Shown here one piece after another: positions 50,623 through 60,831 of a stretch of 64,000 bases of DNA. This DNA is from Clostridiales bacterium (GTDB lineage Bacteria > Bacillota > Clostridia > Oscillospirales > Oscillospiraceae), in NCBI GenBank assembly GCA_004551945.1, contig SFPN01000006.1, positions 1-64,000 of the forward strand, written 5' to 3'. Below the pieces are notes generated by a model, which worked only from the letters and a program-made list of their open reading frames with translations, was not told the origin of the DNA and searched no databases. Within the stretch, counting starts at the first letter, position 1; each line of letters begins with the position of its first letter. Both the position numbers and the translations under genes were made by a program.

Positions 50623-50991
50623 TCAGAAGGGCAGGTTCATGCCGCTGGTGATCTTGCCCATGCTGGCGCTCATGTCGTCCATGGCGGCCCGGATGGCCTC
50701 GTTGACGGCGGCGATGACCATGTCCTGGAGCATCTCCACATCATCGGGGTCCACGGCCTCGGGGTCGATGGTCAGGGCCTTCAGGGTGTGCTTGCCGTCT
50801 ACAGTAGCGGAGACCACGCCGCCGCCGGCGGTGGCGGTGTATTCCTTCTCCTGAAGCTCCGCCTGGGTCTTTTCCATGTCGGCCTGCATCTTCTGGGCCT
50901 GCTTGATCATGTCCATGTTCAGGCCGGGCATACCCATGCCGCCCTTGTTGCCCTTTCTGCTTACCGGGGGACGTCCATATCCTTTTGCCAT
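50623..50991 (-). CDS. YbaB/EbfC family nucleoid-associated protein
   Basis: 122 residues. The conserved core is MIKQAQKMQADMEKTQAELQEKEYTATAGGGVVSATVDG, followed by ALTIDPEAVDPDDVEMLQDMVIAAVNEA. It forms DNA-binding dimers. The N-terminal 25 residues are a basic, Gly/Met-rich extension. It lies directly after dnaX, its usual neighbour. AAAGGAG eight bases upstream. Confidence 0.93.
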   Translation of the reverse strand: MAKGYGRPPVSRKGNKGGMGMPGLNMDMIKQAQKMQADMEKTQAELQEKEYTATAGGGVVSATVDGKHTLKALTIDPEAVDPDDVEMLQDMVIAAVNEAIRAAMDDMSASMGKITSGMNLPF

Positions 50992-51026
50992 ATGATTCGC
51001 TCCTTTACCTTAATCCATGTAGTTTA

Positions 51027-52742
<1,716 letters not shown>

Positions 52743-52779
52743 CTGCCTTCCTCCTTTGCGGAACCATCGTTTGCAAAAA

Positions 52780-53118
52780 GCAAGTCTGCCGGGACGCTTC
52801 GGCATCCGGCAGGACCGCACACCGGCCTTTGAAGGTCCTCTTATCCCTGTCTCACCGGCAGCCAGCTCAAAACCGGCATACCTGCGGCACACGCAGCGTT
52901 CTGCTTAGTGCTGCTCGGTTCCCCGCCTGACACGGTTCACAGTGCTGCGTTGCGCAGGACCGATTCATCATCACCGCTTACCGGCAACTAACGGAACAAG
53001 AGGCCTCCGGGGGTCCGGGATTCATCCCTGCTACAGCGGATTGCAGGTACAGGGCACCGCTATCTCCCCGACTAGTGCGGCCATGCCCGACACCGACCTC
53101 GGCATCCGGCAGACTTTG
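52780..53118 (-). ncRNA. ffs: Signal recognition particle RNA (large type)
   Basis: About 335 nt. The ends pair (GTCTGCCGG with CCGGCAGAC). The Alu-domain loops are CCTGTACCTGCAATCCGC and the following stem, and the S-domain has GTGTCAGGCGGGGAACCGAG and AGCAGCACTAAG, the Ffh-binding helix 8 region. It sits just upstream of dnaX as in many Firmicutes, with its own promoter and a T-run after the 3' end. With Ffh it targets membrane proteins to the translocon. Confidence 0.93.
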
Positions 53119-53124
53119 TTGTTT

Positions 53125-53153
53125 ATCATACACCATTTTCCCGAAATAATCAA
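53125..53153 (-). promoter_or_regulatory. Promoter of the SRP RNA gene
   Basis: TTGATT, a 17-base spacer and TATGAT, seven bases before the inferred RNA 5' end. Confidence 0.8.
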
Positions 53154-53191
53154 GAATCTATGGCAAGAATCTTTCGCCAATGAAAAAACTC

Positions 53192-53219
53192 TTTACTTTT
53201 CCCACTTTTATGGTATACT
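53192..53219 (+). promoter_or_regulatory. Promoter of tRNA-Ala
   Basis: TTTACT, a 16-base spacer and TATACT, 18 bases before the tRNA 5' end. Confidence 0.7.
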
Positions 53220-53237
53220 ATGTTGTTGTAATCACAA

Positions 53238-53313
53238 GGGCCTGTAGCTCAGCTGGGAGAGCGTTCGGTTCGCATCCGAGAGGTCGACGGTTCGATCCCG
53301 TTCAGGTCCACCA
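53238..53313 (+). tRNA. tRNA-Ala (anticodon CGC)
   Basis: 76 nt including encoded CCA. The anticodon loop TTCGCAT reads GCG codons. The acceptor stem GGGCCTG/CAGGTCC has the G3-U70 wobble pair that marks tRNA-Ala. It has its own promoter and terminator. Confidence 0.95.
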
Positions 53314-53321
53314 TTTTTGAG

Positions 53322-53356
53322 AAAAATCACCGCCCATTTGGGCGGTGATTTTTCTT
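53322..53356. terminator. Bidirectional terminator between tRNA-Ala and the TetR gene
   Basis: AAAAATCACCGCCC pairs with GGGCGGTGATTTTT around ATT, giving a T-run on both strands. The minus-strand TetR stop codon lies inside it. Confidence 0.88.
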
Positions 53357-53866
53357 TTGGCCCATCATCTTTCGGAAAAGCGCCGTAATCTCCTCCGGCG
53401 TTTCATAAAAGCCCCGCTTGATCCATTCGTCCAAGAAACCGAACAGTCCGAAGGAATAGAACCTCGCTTCGTAGCACTCGCCAGGATCTGCTCCGTACTG
53501 AGGCATCATCACCTGATAAAAGGCGTTATAGACACATACCTGGAGTTTTTCTCTGTAAATTTCGGAAAGAAGATCCTGGATGGAGTAGTTAAAGGCAAAG
53601 AAGTCCTCCGCATTGTCCAGAGTATAACGGCGCCGCTCTTTCATTCCGTGCTCGTCTGCCCAACGATCCCAGAGCCGGATCAGCTTGAAGGTAATCGCTT
53701 CATTTTTGTCACTGAAATTGCGGAACCAGGTAGAACGGTTTACCCCAGCGGTTTCCGCGATCCCGTTGACTGTGATTTTGGAGAATGGTTTCTCCTTCAT
53801 GGCCTGGAGTAATGCATCGGCCATACATTCTTTCAGAAAATCGGTCGTTTTTGGACTTGCACCCAT
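53327..53866 (-). CDS. TetR/AcrR family transcriptional regulator
   Basis: 179 residues. The N-terminal helix-turn-helix is FSKITVNGIAETAGVNRSTWFRNFSDKNE; the C-terminal part is the ligand and dimer domain with many aromatic residues. It is divergent from the DegV gene, and a palindrome TGCAACATTAGTTGCA lies between them. I infer it represses itself and the DegV/esterase genes. Start at 53866 with AGGAGAGG upstream. Its base composition is clearly less GC-rich than most of the window. Confidence 0.88.
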   Translation of the reverse strand: MGASPKTTDFLKECMADALLQAMKEKPFSKITVNGIAETAGVNRSTWFRNFSDKNEAITFKLIRLWDRWADEHGMKERRRYTLDNAEDFFAFNYSIQDLLSEIYREKLQVCVYNAFYQVMMPQYGADPGECYEARFYSFGLFGFLDEWIKRGFYETPEEITALFRKMMGQKKNHRPNGR

Positions 53867-53960
53867 AGAAATCCTCTCCTGTTGAGCGACAGTTTCCTCT
53901 CAAAGTTGCTTTTCCCTTGGGAGACCTTGCGCAGAAGGTACACATCGCATACAATACAAT

Positions 53961-53976
53961 TGCAACATTAGTTGCA
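53961..53976. promoter_or_regulatory. Candidate operator of the TetR regulator
   Basis: TGCAACATTAGTTGCA, a perfect 6-4-6 inverted repeat in the 180-base divergent region, about 90 bases from each start codon. It overlaps a TTGCAT that could be the -35 of the DegV promoter (TTTTAT 17 bases on). Confidence 0.6.
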
Positions 53977-54046
53977 TGCAGCATCATCAATCGCTTTTAT
54001 ATGATAAACTGGACAGGCTGCAAAGTCAATGCAAGAGGTGAAAACA

Positions 54047-54910
54047 ATGTCAAAAATAAAAATTGGAACTGATTCCACTGCTGATATTCCAAAGCCCTTC
54101 TGTGAGGAACTGAATATTTCTGTTCTTCCCCTGTCAATTCTGGCAGGCGAAAAGGAGTACCAGGATGGCGTGGATATTACACCGTCAGAATTCTACCGGA
54201 TTATCGATGAATCCAAAGAACTGCCAGTATCTTCCCAGGTGGCATCCGTTTTGTATTCGGAGCTGTTTGAAGAAACGTGGAAAGCGGGGTACACAGATCT
54301 GATCCAGGTGACGCTGAATTCGAAAGGCTCCGGTACCTATCAGGCTGCTGTGCTGTCCAGAGACCTGTTTTACGAGGAACACCCGGAGGCGAAGGAGCAG
54401 CTTGCCAGCCACATCATTGATTCCAAAACCTACAGCATGGGCTATGGCATCGCGGTCATTGAGGGGGCGCAGCTTGCCAAGTCCGGGGTGTCCGCCCAGG
54501 AAGTGATCGATCATATCGAGGAATGGCTGGCACACAGCCGCCCGGTATTTGTCACGCTGGATCTTCGCTGCGTCAAGAAATCCGGTCGTATCTCCCCGGC
54601 GGCAGCGTTTGTGGGGGATGCGGTGGGTTTAAAGCCCATAATCACCTTTGAAAATGGGGATGCGAAGATAGTCGGCAAGGCTCGCGGGGCGCGAAAGGCT
54701 ATTTCCGCCCTGGTGGAACGGTGCAGGAAGGAACGCAGGCCAGGTACCAACTATGCCATCGTATATGGCTACAATACGGAAGCGTTGGAGTTTCTGAAGG
54801 AAGCCTGCGCGCAGATTATGGATAAGCCTCCCATAGCAGAATATCAGGTTGGCTGCGTGATCTCTATCAACACAGGCCCCAACATGATTGGAACCCTGTA
54901 CCGGACATAA
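54047..54910 (+). CDS. DegV family fatty-acid-binding protein
   Basis: 287 residues. It begins KIKIGTDSTADIP, the DegV signature, with later TLNSKGSGTYQAA, IDSKTYSMGYG and LRCVKKSGRISPAAAFVGDAVGLKPII. DegV/FakB proteins bind a fatty acid and present it to the kinase FakA for phosphorylation. No fakA gene is adjacent. Start at the ATG at 54047 behind GAGGTG. It is followed by the esterase gene and probably controlled by the divergent TetR. Confidence 0.92.
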   Translation: MSKIKIGTDSTADIPKPFCEELNISVLPLSILAGEKEYQDGVDITPSEFYRIIDESKELPVSSQVASVLYSELFEETWKAGYTDLIQVTLNSKGSGTYQAAVLSRDLFYEEHPEAKEQLASHIIDSKTYSMGYGIAVIEGAQLAKSGVSAQEVIDHIEEWLAHSRPVFVTLDLRCVKKSGRISPAAAFVGDAVGLKPIITFENGDAKIVGKARGARKAISALVERCRKERRPGTNYAIVYGYNTEALEFLKEACAQIMDKPPIAEYQVGCVISINTGPNMIGTLYRT

Positions 54911-54950
54911 TGAAAACCGGTTTGAAACCTAAAAACGAGGAGAATGCATC

Positions 54951-55988
54951 GTGAAAAGACCACCAAAAAAGCACAGAGCGCTGAAAGTGACAGGCATTGT
55001 TCTCAGCATCCTTTTGGCTCTTGGAGCAGGATCATATTTCTATGTTACAACCCAGCCGCAAATCGTTGTCGGCATGATCCAAAAAGGGATATATGGCGAC
55101 AGCAGCCCCAACTCCTTTGAACCCCTGAACACGCCGGGCAAGGGCGTAACGGCGATTGGACAGTATAAACTCAATGACATTGCCTATGGTACGGAATATC
55201 CCAACAGCTTTCTGGATATTACCTATCCGGATTCCAATACAGAAATCGACCGTCCCACGTTGTTCTATTTCCACGGCGGCGGATTTTTTTGTGGAAGCAA
55301 GAATATGGGTGACCCCATGGCCGCCAACGAAACAACGGCGCTGCTTGACGATCTCTGTGCACAGGGGTACAACCTTGTCAATGTGGATTATGCCCTTGTT
55401 CCGGATCATCATTTCCCGGTTCCGTTAGTTCAGATGAACGATGCGATCCGCTTTATTGCGGAACATCAGGATGCGTACCACATCAACATGGACAACATCA
55501 TTCTGATGGGCAGTTCCGCCGGAGCGATCATGACCGCACAGTACGGTACGGTCCTATCAAACCCTGCGTATGCGGCGCTTCTGGGCATTGAGCCGGCATT
55601 GAACCCGGAACAGGTTTCCGCGGTGGTCATTGACGATGCCCCAATCGATTACAGGAATATGGTTCTGGGCTGTAAAATGCTGGTAGGCAACTATGTCAAA
55701 GGTTCCATCTATTTGAATGAAGATGAGCTGCATCGTTACGAGTGCATTCCGCACATGACTTCGGATTATCCTGCTGCGTTTCTGCTGGGCAGCGAGTATC
55801 GAAATGATATGATTGCGATGGCCGAAAAACTGAACGGGGTGGCCGTCGAGCACATTCTGGTCGATCCGCTTGCAGAGCACGGGGAGAAAAAGCCCCATTG
55901 CTTTGTGGCAAATGAACGAATCGATCCGGTCGCAACGGAAGCGTTCAATAGACTGACAGAGTTTCTGAACGAGAAAACGAAAGGATGA
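54951..55988 (+). CDS. Membrane-anchored alpha/beta hydrolase (HSL-type esterase)
   Basis: 345 residues. A short basic N-terminus and one hydrophobic helix (VTGIVLSILLALGAGSYFYV) anchor it outside the membrane. The hormone-sensitive-lipase motifs HGGGF (oxyanion hole) and GSSAGA (nucleophile Ser) are present, and the catalytic His is likely in KKPHCF. It probably hydrolyses short acyl esters. It lies 40 bases after the DegV gene, so a lipid-related pair is plausible. GTG start at 54951 with GAGGAG upstream. Confidence 0.88.
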   Translation: MKRPPKKHRALKVTGIVLSILLALGAGSYFYVTTQPQIVVGMIQKGIYGDSSPNSFEPLNTPGKGVTAIGQYKLNDIAYGTEYPNSFLDITYPDSNTEIDRPTLFYFHGGGFFCGSKNMGDPMAANETTALLDDLCAQGYNLVNVDYALVPDHHFPVPLVQMNDAIRFIAEHQDAYHINMDNIILMGSSAGAIMTAQYGTVLSNPAYAALLGIEPALNPEQVSAVVIDDAPIDYRNMVLGCKMLVGNYVKGSIYLNEDELHRYECIPHMTSDYPAAFLLGSEYRNDMIAMAEKLNGVAVEHILVDPLAEHGEKKPHCFVANERIDPVATEAFNRLTEFLNEKTKG

Positions 55989-56036
55989 AAACAGCAATAC
56001 GCAGCCTTCCATCCTTTCTTTCATGAATTATAAATA

Positions 56037-56078
56037 AGGGGCTGCCGCAGAATGCAGATTCTGCGGCAGCCCCTTTGG
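56037..56078. terminator. Intrinsic terminator between converging operons
   Basis: GGGGCTGCCGCAGAAT with its complement around GCAG; the plus strand continues TTTGGTTAT, the minus strand TTATTTATAA. Confidence 0.8.
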
Positions 56079-56136
56079 TTATCTTGAATCAATGATTTTC
56101 TGACGGTAATCCCGGTCCGCTGGGTGCCCTCTTACC

Positions 56137-57072
56137 TCATCCCTCCGGCAGAATGCGGAAGGCCACCTCATGACCACTGATGAGCTGGGCGTGGTGGAGG
56201 AAAAACACCTGGCCGGAACAGTCCGCCCGAAGGGTCTCCAGCACGGTGCAGGTGCAGGGGTCCACGATCTCTCCCAGCACATCGCCCGGGCGGACCCGGT
56301 CCCCGGGCCAGCGGACCGGCAGCAGCAGACCGCCGGCAGCGGAAATCACGCTGTGAAGCTCCCCTTCCCGGAACAGCACCGGCGGCACGGCGGGGGCCAG
56401 AACCTTCTGCCGGGACAGCCCCTGGACCGCCAGGAACCGCAGGATGGCGTCCACCGCCTGCCGGGCGTCCGCCGGGTCGATGCACTCTGTCTCATGGGTG
56501 TACAGGGAGAAGGCCTGGGTCTCCCAGATCTGCCAGTTGTAGTTGAGGGTGGTGGTGTCATAGGGCTGGGGGGTCCGGAGCAGCACATAGGGCAGGCCGA
56601 AGGCCAGGGCTTCCTCTCCCTGCTGGTAGCCCGTCTCCATGATGCGCACATGGGGGAGCAGATCCCCCGCCAGGTAAAAGCTGGTGAGATGGACCCCGTA
56701 CCGGTAGCCCTGGAGGGCGTCGAAAACCCGGGCGGCAATCCGCTGGGTGCTCTCCCCCTGGTCATAGCCGGGAAACATCCGGTTGATATCCGTGTTGTCC
56801 GCCGCCCAGAACCGGCGGCCCACGTTCATGGAGACCTGGTTGGCGCAGGGCACCACCAAAATCCCGCAGTCTTCCGCCAGCAGGCCGTCCTTCTCCAGCT
56901 TCTCCAGGGCCCGGATCAGCCGGGCACAGATGTACATCTGCTGGATCTCGTTGCCCCGGAGGGCTCCCATCACCGCCAGGCTCTTCTCCCCAGGCGTTCC
57001 AAAATACCAGCCCTTCACCGGCTGGGCGTGCCGGTAAGGGGTGTCTACCTGAAATAAAATCTCTTCTCTCAT
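56137..57072 (-). CDS. Aspartoacylase-like deacylase, paralogue lacking the first Zn ligand
   Basis: 311 residues of the succinylglutamate desuccinylase/aspartoacylase (AstE/AspA) branch of M14 zinc hydrolases. Where the family has GxHGNE, this protein reads GALRGNE, so the first zinc-binding His is replaced by Arg. The Glu is kept, and HLTSFY matches the later His site. The C-terminal part (AVPPVLFREGELHSVISAAGGLLLPVRWPGDRVRPGDVLGEIVD) is a barrel- or lipoyl-like domain. Whether it is active is unclear; it may work with the intact paralogue whose stop codon overlaps its start. Confidence 0.82.
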   Translation of the reverse strand: MREEILFQVDTPYRHAQPVKGWYFGTPGEKSLAVMGALRGNEIQQMYICARLIRALEKLEKDGLLAEDCGILVVPCANQVSMNVGRRFWAADNTDINRMFPGYDQGESTQRIAARVFDALQGYRYGVHLTSFYLAGDLLPHVRIMETGYQQGEEALAFGLPYVLLRTPQPYDTTTLNYNWQIWETQAFSLYTHETECIDPADARQAVDAILRFLAVQGLSRQKVLAPAVPPVLFREGELHSVISAAGGLLLPVRWPGDRVRPGDVLGEIVDPCTCTVLETLRADCSGQVFFLHHAQLISGHEVAFRILPEG

Positions 57073-57989
57073 AGGCCGCCTCCCAGAATCCGGGCGATCA
57101 GGGAACCCTCATACACCACAGGATACTCCCGCAGGGTAAAGAGCAGTCCCGACGCCGGGCTTTTCAAGGTCTCCAGGGTCTCCCCGGTGAGGGGGTCTGC
57201 CACCACGCCCAGGGTCTGATCCCGCTCCACATGGGCGGCATGATCCACCGCGGGGATGAAGATGCCGGAGCGGGCGGCGTTTACAAAGGACACGCTGCCG
57301 TCGCTGCTGACGAGGGGAGGCGCCACCGGCATCACCGGCGCCGTCCACATGCCCAGGTGGGCCATGAGGGAGAGCAGGCCCCGCAGCAGCTGGTCCCCAT
57401 AGGTCCGGGTCAGCCGCAGGCCAATGCCCATCTCCACCACCAGGGTGGGGGTGCCCAGGGCGTTGAGGCTGTGGGCCAGGGTGGACTCCAGCACGGTAGC
57501 CGCGCCGTGAATCCAGATCAGATCCATGTTCAGCCGCTGGGCCAGGGGCACCAGGCGCTGGGCGGTGTCCTCATTGATGCGCACCTGGGGGATTTCCCGG
57601 AGAAACACGTTGCTGGCGTGGATATCCACGCACACATCTGCCCCGGACAGATCCTGAATGAGTTTGGCCGCCACATACTCCGACATGGACCCGCCCTCGC
57701 TGCCGGGGAAGGTCCGGTTCATGTCCAGGTCGCACAGGGGGATACCCCGGGTCATGGTGCTGATGCCCAGAGGGTTCAGGGCAGGATAGAGATCCACGGT
57801 GCCCTGGAGGTGCTCCGGGTGCTCGTTCAGAATTCCGGCCAGCCGCCAGGCCACATACTGTCCCTCCAGCTCGTCCCCGTGGGTGCCGGTGACTACACAG
57901 AGCCGTTTGCCGCCGCTGCCAATGCGGTTCTTTTGAATCACCAGGTCCTCCCCCACCGCCAGGGGAAGCTGTACCACGTTTTCGATCAT
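57069..57989 (-). CDS. Aspartoacylase-like zinc deacylase (AstE/AspA family)
   Basis: 306 residues. The zinc motif GTHGDELEG and the later CVDIHASNVF His ligand are intact, with LNPLGISTMTRG and DLDMNRTFPG, both typical of the family. A C-terminal barrel-like segment ends the protein. It should remove an acyl or amino-acyl group from a small substrate. Start at the ATG at 57989; the ribosome-binding site is weak. It overlaps the downstream paralogue by four bases (ATGA) and follows the transglutaminase gene by 20 bases. Confidence 0.86.
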   Translation of the reverse strand: MIENVVQLPLAVGEDLVIQKNRIGSGGKRLCVVTGTHGDELEGQYVAWRLAGILNEHPEHLQGTVDLYPALNPLGISTMTRGIPLCDLDMNRTFPGSEGGSMSEYVAAKLIQDLSGADVCVDIHASNVFLREIPQVRINEDTAQRLVPLAQRLNMDLIWIHGAATVLESTLAHSLNALGTPTLVVEMGIGLRLTRTYGDQLLRGLLSLMAHLGMWTAPVMPVAPPLVSSDGSVSFVNAARSGIFIPAVDHAAHVERDQTLGVVADPLTGETLETLKSPASGLLFTLREYPVVYEGSLIARILGGGL

Positions 57990-58009
57990 ACTACCAACTT
58001 CTTTCTCTC

Positions 58010-58786
58010 TCACTGCTGCCGGCTGACCCGCATGAACACCCGCTGGGTCTGCTCCGGCGGGCCGAAAAACACGCCCCGCTCCATGGGGCAGTCCCAATAG
58101 TCCCGGCCCACCCCAAAGCGGAGGTAGCTCTCGTCGGTCCACCGGTTCCGGGTGGGGTCGATGCCCACCCAGAAGCCCTTCAGCCAGACCTCGCACCAGG
58201 CGTGGCTGGCCCCTTCTCCCTCGGGCAGGCCGTTTACATACCGGGCCGCCAGCCCCGCGCGTCTGGCCAGGGCCAGATAGACATGGGCGAAGTCCTGGCA
58301 GACCCCCCGCCCGGTGTTAAAGGCCTGGGCCGCCGTGGTGGTCACTCCGGTCTCCCCCGGGGCGTAGGTCATGTGGTTCCGCACCTCCTGGGCCAGGGTC
58401 CAGGCCCGCTCCGCCGGGTTCTCCGGCAGGGGCAGGGTTTTCAGCCAGGCCTCCATGGCCGGGTTTACGGCCGTGCAGGCCGAGGGGTACCGGAAGACCG
58501 GGTGGCAGGGCTCCTCCACCCGGCGGCTCAGATCCAGCCGGGCCGTGCCCTGGACCGTGTATCGGAAGTGGTCGTGGGGCTCCTCCACCTGGCCGATTTG
58601 CAGCAAATTTCCAAATCCGTCCCGCTGACGGGCATAGGGAACCCGGGGGTCCAGGTCCAGGGTCACATCCAGAATCTCCTGACCGGGAAAGGTGGGGGGC
58701 AGGCAGCGCAGGACAAAGGCGTGCTGGGTCACCGGCCCGCCGAAGGTCAGGGAAATATCATAGTAAAAGTGCAGGTCCCGTTTCAT
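58010..58786 (-). CDS. Transglutaminase-like cysteine hydrolase
   Basis: 258 residues, cytoplasmic. An N-terminal beta-rich region is followed by the transglutaminase core with catalytic Cys in GRGVCQDFAH, His in GASHAWCEVW and Asp in GIDPTRN. In this protein class the core usually acts as a peptidase or amidase. It overlaps the ATP-grasp gene by four bases. The pairing of such a protein with ATP-grasp and alpha-E domains is a conserved set with no known product. Confidence 0.9.
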   Translation of the reverse strand: MKRDLHFYYDISLTFGGPVTQHAFVLRCLPPTFPGQEILDVTLDLDPRVPYARQRDGFGNLLQIGQVEEPHDHFRYTVQGTARLDLSRRVEEPCHPVFRYPSACTAVNPAMEAWLKTLPLPENPAERAWTLAQEVRNHMTYAPGETGVTTTAAQAFNTGRGVCQDFAHVYLALARRAGLAARYVNGLPEGEGASHAWCEVWLKGFWVGIDPTRNRWTDESYLRFGVGRDYWDCPMERGVFFGPPEQTQRVFMRVSRQQ

Positions 58787-60750
58787 ACCCGGAACAGGCC
58801 CTCCACGCTGTGGAGAAGGGTGACGGAGTCCACCTGCTCCCCCTGGACCGTCCGGCGGGCGATCACTTCCAGGGCGTCCTTTTCCGGGGGCAGGTCGGTT
58901 TTATACAGGCGGTTGAGGAGCTTCTGCAGCTCCAGCTCCAGACGCTCGGCCTGCCAGCCCAGGCGGAGCATCAGGCTGATGCGCTCCACCAGGGCGCCGA
59001 CCTTGGTGATGTTCCGGGCGGCCTCCACCTCCACGGAGTCGTCGAAGCTGCCCCGGAAGGCCATAATGTCGTCCAGCACCCACTGGAGCTCCACCCCGGG
59101 GCTGTCGCTGCGGGAGGCCAGGTCCATGGCGCTGTGGGCCATCTGGAGATAGGCCAGGGTGGCGCTGGTGATGGTCTCCCGGAGGACCATACCGTTGCCC
59201 AGCATGGCCTCCACGCTGGACTGGATGGAGCAGGGGGAAAGGGTGTCGAAGAAGTACCGGCGGCAGAAGTCGTCGCCGTCCTTATAGTCGCAGGGTATCC
59301 CCATTTTTGCGCAGAAGGTCTGGTAATCCACCGTTTTACCGTCGATGAGACGGTCGTATTGCTTCATCATGTACTGGGTGGTGGTGTACACCCGCTCGGC
59401 GTACCGCCCCAGCCAGAACAGGCGGTTCTGTTTGCTCAGTGTGACAGTATCCATGTGTCCTTGAAGCCTCCCTCCCTGAGAAGAATTGACGATAAAGCTG
59501 TCCGGGTTCCGGGAGAACCGGGTCAGGCCGCTGGACCAGACCCTGGTCTCCTCACCGCCGGAGAGAACAAAGGCCCGCAGGTCGGCTTTCCGCTCCACCT
59601 GGGTCTCCCCTTCCACAATGGGCAGGTCCTGGAAGTCGATGACCTCCTGGGCGATGAACCGGCGGGGCTGGGCCAGGATGGTCTCCCGCAGGTCCGCCAG
59701 CTGCTGGGATGTCAGTTTATTGCCGAAAACCACCCCGTAGCCCCCGGCCTCCGCCACGTCCTTGATGACCAGGGTGTCCATGTGCTCCAGCACATACTTC
59801 CGGTCCTCCTCATAGAAAGGCAGATAGGTGGGGGCGTTGCAGAGGACGGGTTCCTCCTTTAAATAATAGCGGATCATCTTGGGCACGAAATAGTAGATGC
59901 CCTTGTCGTCGGCCACCCCGTTGCCGAAGGCATTCATCACCGCCACGTTCCCCGCCCGGTAGGCAGCCATCAGGTTGGGGATACCGATGAGGGATTCCGG
60001 CACAAAGGCCAGGGGATCCATGTACTCGTCGGACACCCGGCGGTAGAGAGCGCCTACCCGCTGGTCCCCCTTGGTGGAGCGGAAATAGAGCACGCTGTCC
60101 CGCACATACAGGTCCCCAGCCTCTGCCAGCACCGCCCCGGCCTGCTCGGCCAGATAGGAGTGCTCAAAATAGGCGGCGTTGTACCGACCGGGAGTAAACA
60201 CCACGTTGATGCCGCCGGTGTTCACGCTGTCCATGGTGCGGCGAAGAAGCTGGCCATAGTCCCGGTTGTCCAGCACGTCGTTGTGCCGGAAGGTGTCCGG
60301 GCTGCACCGGCGGCACAGCGCCCGGGCGATGAGGGGGTAGGAGGCCCCGGAAGGGATGCGCAGGTTATCCTCCAGGATGTACCACACCCCGTCCTTGCCC
60401 TTCACCAGGTCGATGCCGGAGATGTGGCTGTACACCCCTTTCACCGGGAGAATCCCCTCGCACTGGGGCAGGTAGCCTGGGGATCGGTAAACGAAGTCCT
60501 CCGGCACCACCCCGTCGGCGATGATGCGCTTGTCTCCGTAAACGTCCCGCAGAAACAGGTTCAGGGCGTTCACCCGCTGGATCAGGCCCCGCTCCAGACT
60601 GCTCCACTCCTGGGCTGTGATGACCCGCGGGATGGCGTCAAATGGGAAGAGCCGCTCCTGAAATTCCCCATTTTTGTAGATCCCGAATTTTACCCCGTAC
60701 CGGGCCAGCTGCTGGTTGATCTGCTGCTCGTGACGGATTAAATCATTCAT
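58783..60750 (-). CDS. Circularly permuted ATP-grasp / alpha-E fusion protein
   Basis: 655 residues. Residues to about 440 are a circularly permuted ATP-grasp ligase (DGVWYILEDNLRIPSGASYPL, GINVVFTPGRYNAAYFEHSYLAEQ, LVIKDVAEAGGYGVVFG, RRFIAQEVIDFQDL). From about 445 is the helical alpha-E domain (LSKQNRLFWLGRYAERVYTTTQYM). These are usually two adjacent genes; here they are joined. ATP-grasp enzymes of this type likely form an amide or peptide bond, and alpha-E may be a helper. It leads a four-gene operon with transglutaminase and two deacylases. Confidence 0.9.
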   Translation of the reverse strand: MNDLIRHEQQINQQLARYGVKFGIYKNGEFQERLFPFDAIPRVITAQEWSSLERGLIQRVNALNLFLRDVYGDKRIIADGVVPEDFVYRSPGYLPQCEGILPVKGVYSHISGIDLVKGKDGVWYILEDNLRIPSGASYPLIARALCRRCSPDTFRHNDVLDNRDYGQLLRRTMDSVNTGGINVVFTPGRYNAAYFEHSYLAEQAGAVLAEAGDLYVRDSVLYFRSTKGDQRVGALYRRVSDEYMDPLAFVPESLIGIPNLMAAYRAGNVAVMNAFGNGVADDKGIYYFVPKMIRYYLKEEPVLCNAPTYLPFYEEDRKYVLEHMDTLVIKDVAEAGGYGVVFGNKLTSQQLADLRETILAQPRRFIAQEVIDFQDLPIVEGETQVERKADLRAFVLSGGEETRVWSSGLTRFSRNPDSFIVNSSQGGRLQGHMDTVTLSKQNRLFWLGRYAERVYTTTQYMMKQYDRLIDGKTVDYQTFCAKMGIPCDYKDGDDFCRRYFFDTLSPCSIQSSVEAMLGNGMVLRETITSATLAYLQMAHSAMDLASRSDSPGVELQWVLDDIMAFRGSFDDSVEVEAARNITKVGALVERISLMLRLGWQAERLELELQKLLNRLYKTDLPPEKDALEVIARRTVQGEQVDSVTLLHSVEGLFRV

Positions 60751-60770
60751 TTCTGCTCACCATCCTTTGT

Positions 60771-60821
60771 AAAAAAAGAGCATGGCAACGGCGTCCTGCT
60801 GACGCCGTTGCCATGCTCTTT
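60771..60821 (-). terminator. Terminator-like hairpin in the leader of the ATP-grasp operon
   Basis: A perfect 21-bp stem (60775-60795 with 60801-60821, five-base loop) followed by seven T on the minus strand. It lies between the promoter at 60832-60861 and the ribosome-binding site; only 20 bases separate its T-run from the start codon. It can end upstream transcription and must be passed by transcripts of the operon itself. Confidence 0.85.
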
Positions 60822-60831
60822 ATGTGCGTTC

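Noticed and set aside
52743..52892. A 50-codon N-terminal extension of dnaX
   Set aside because: It lies in the SRP RNA 3' region. The TTG at 52742 has an excellent ribosome-binding site and starts the conserved YQALYRKWRP sequence.
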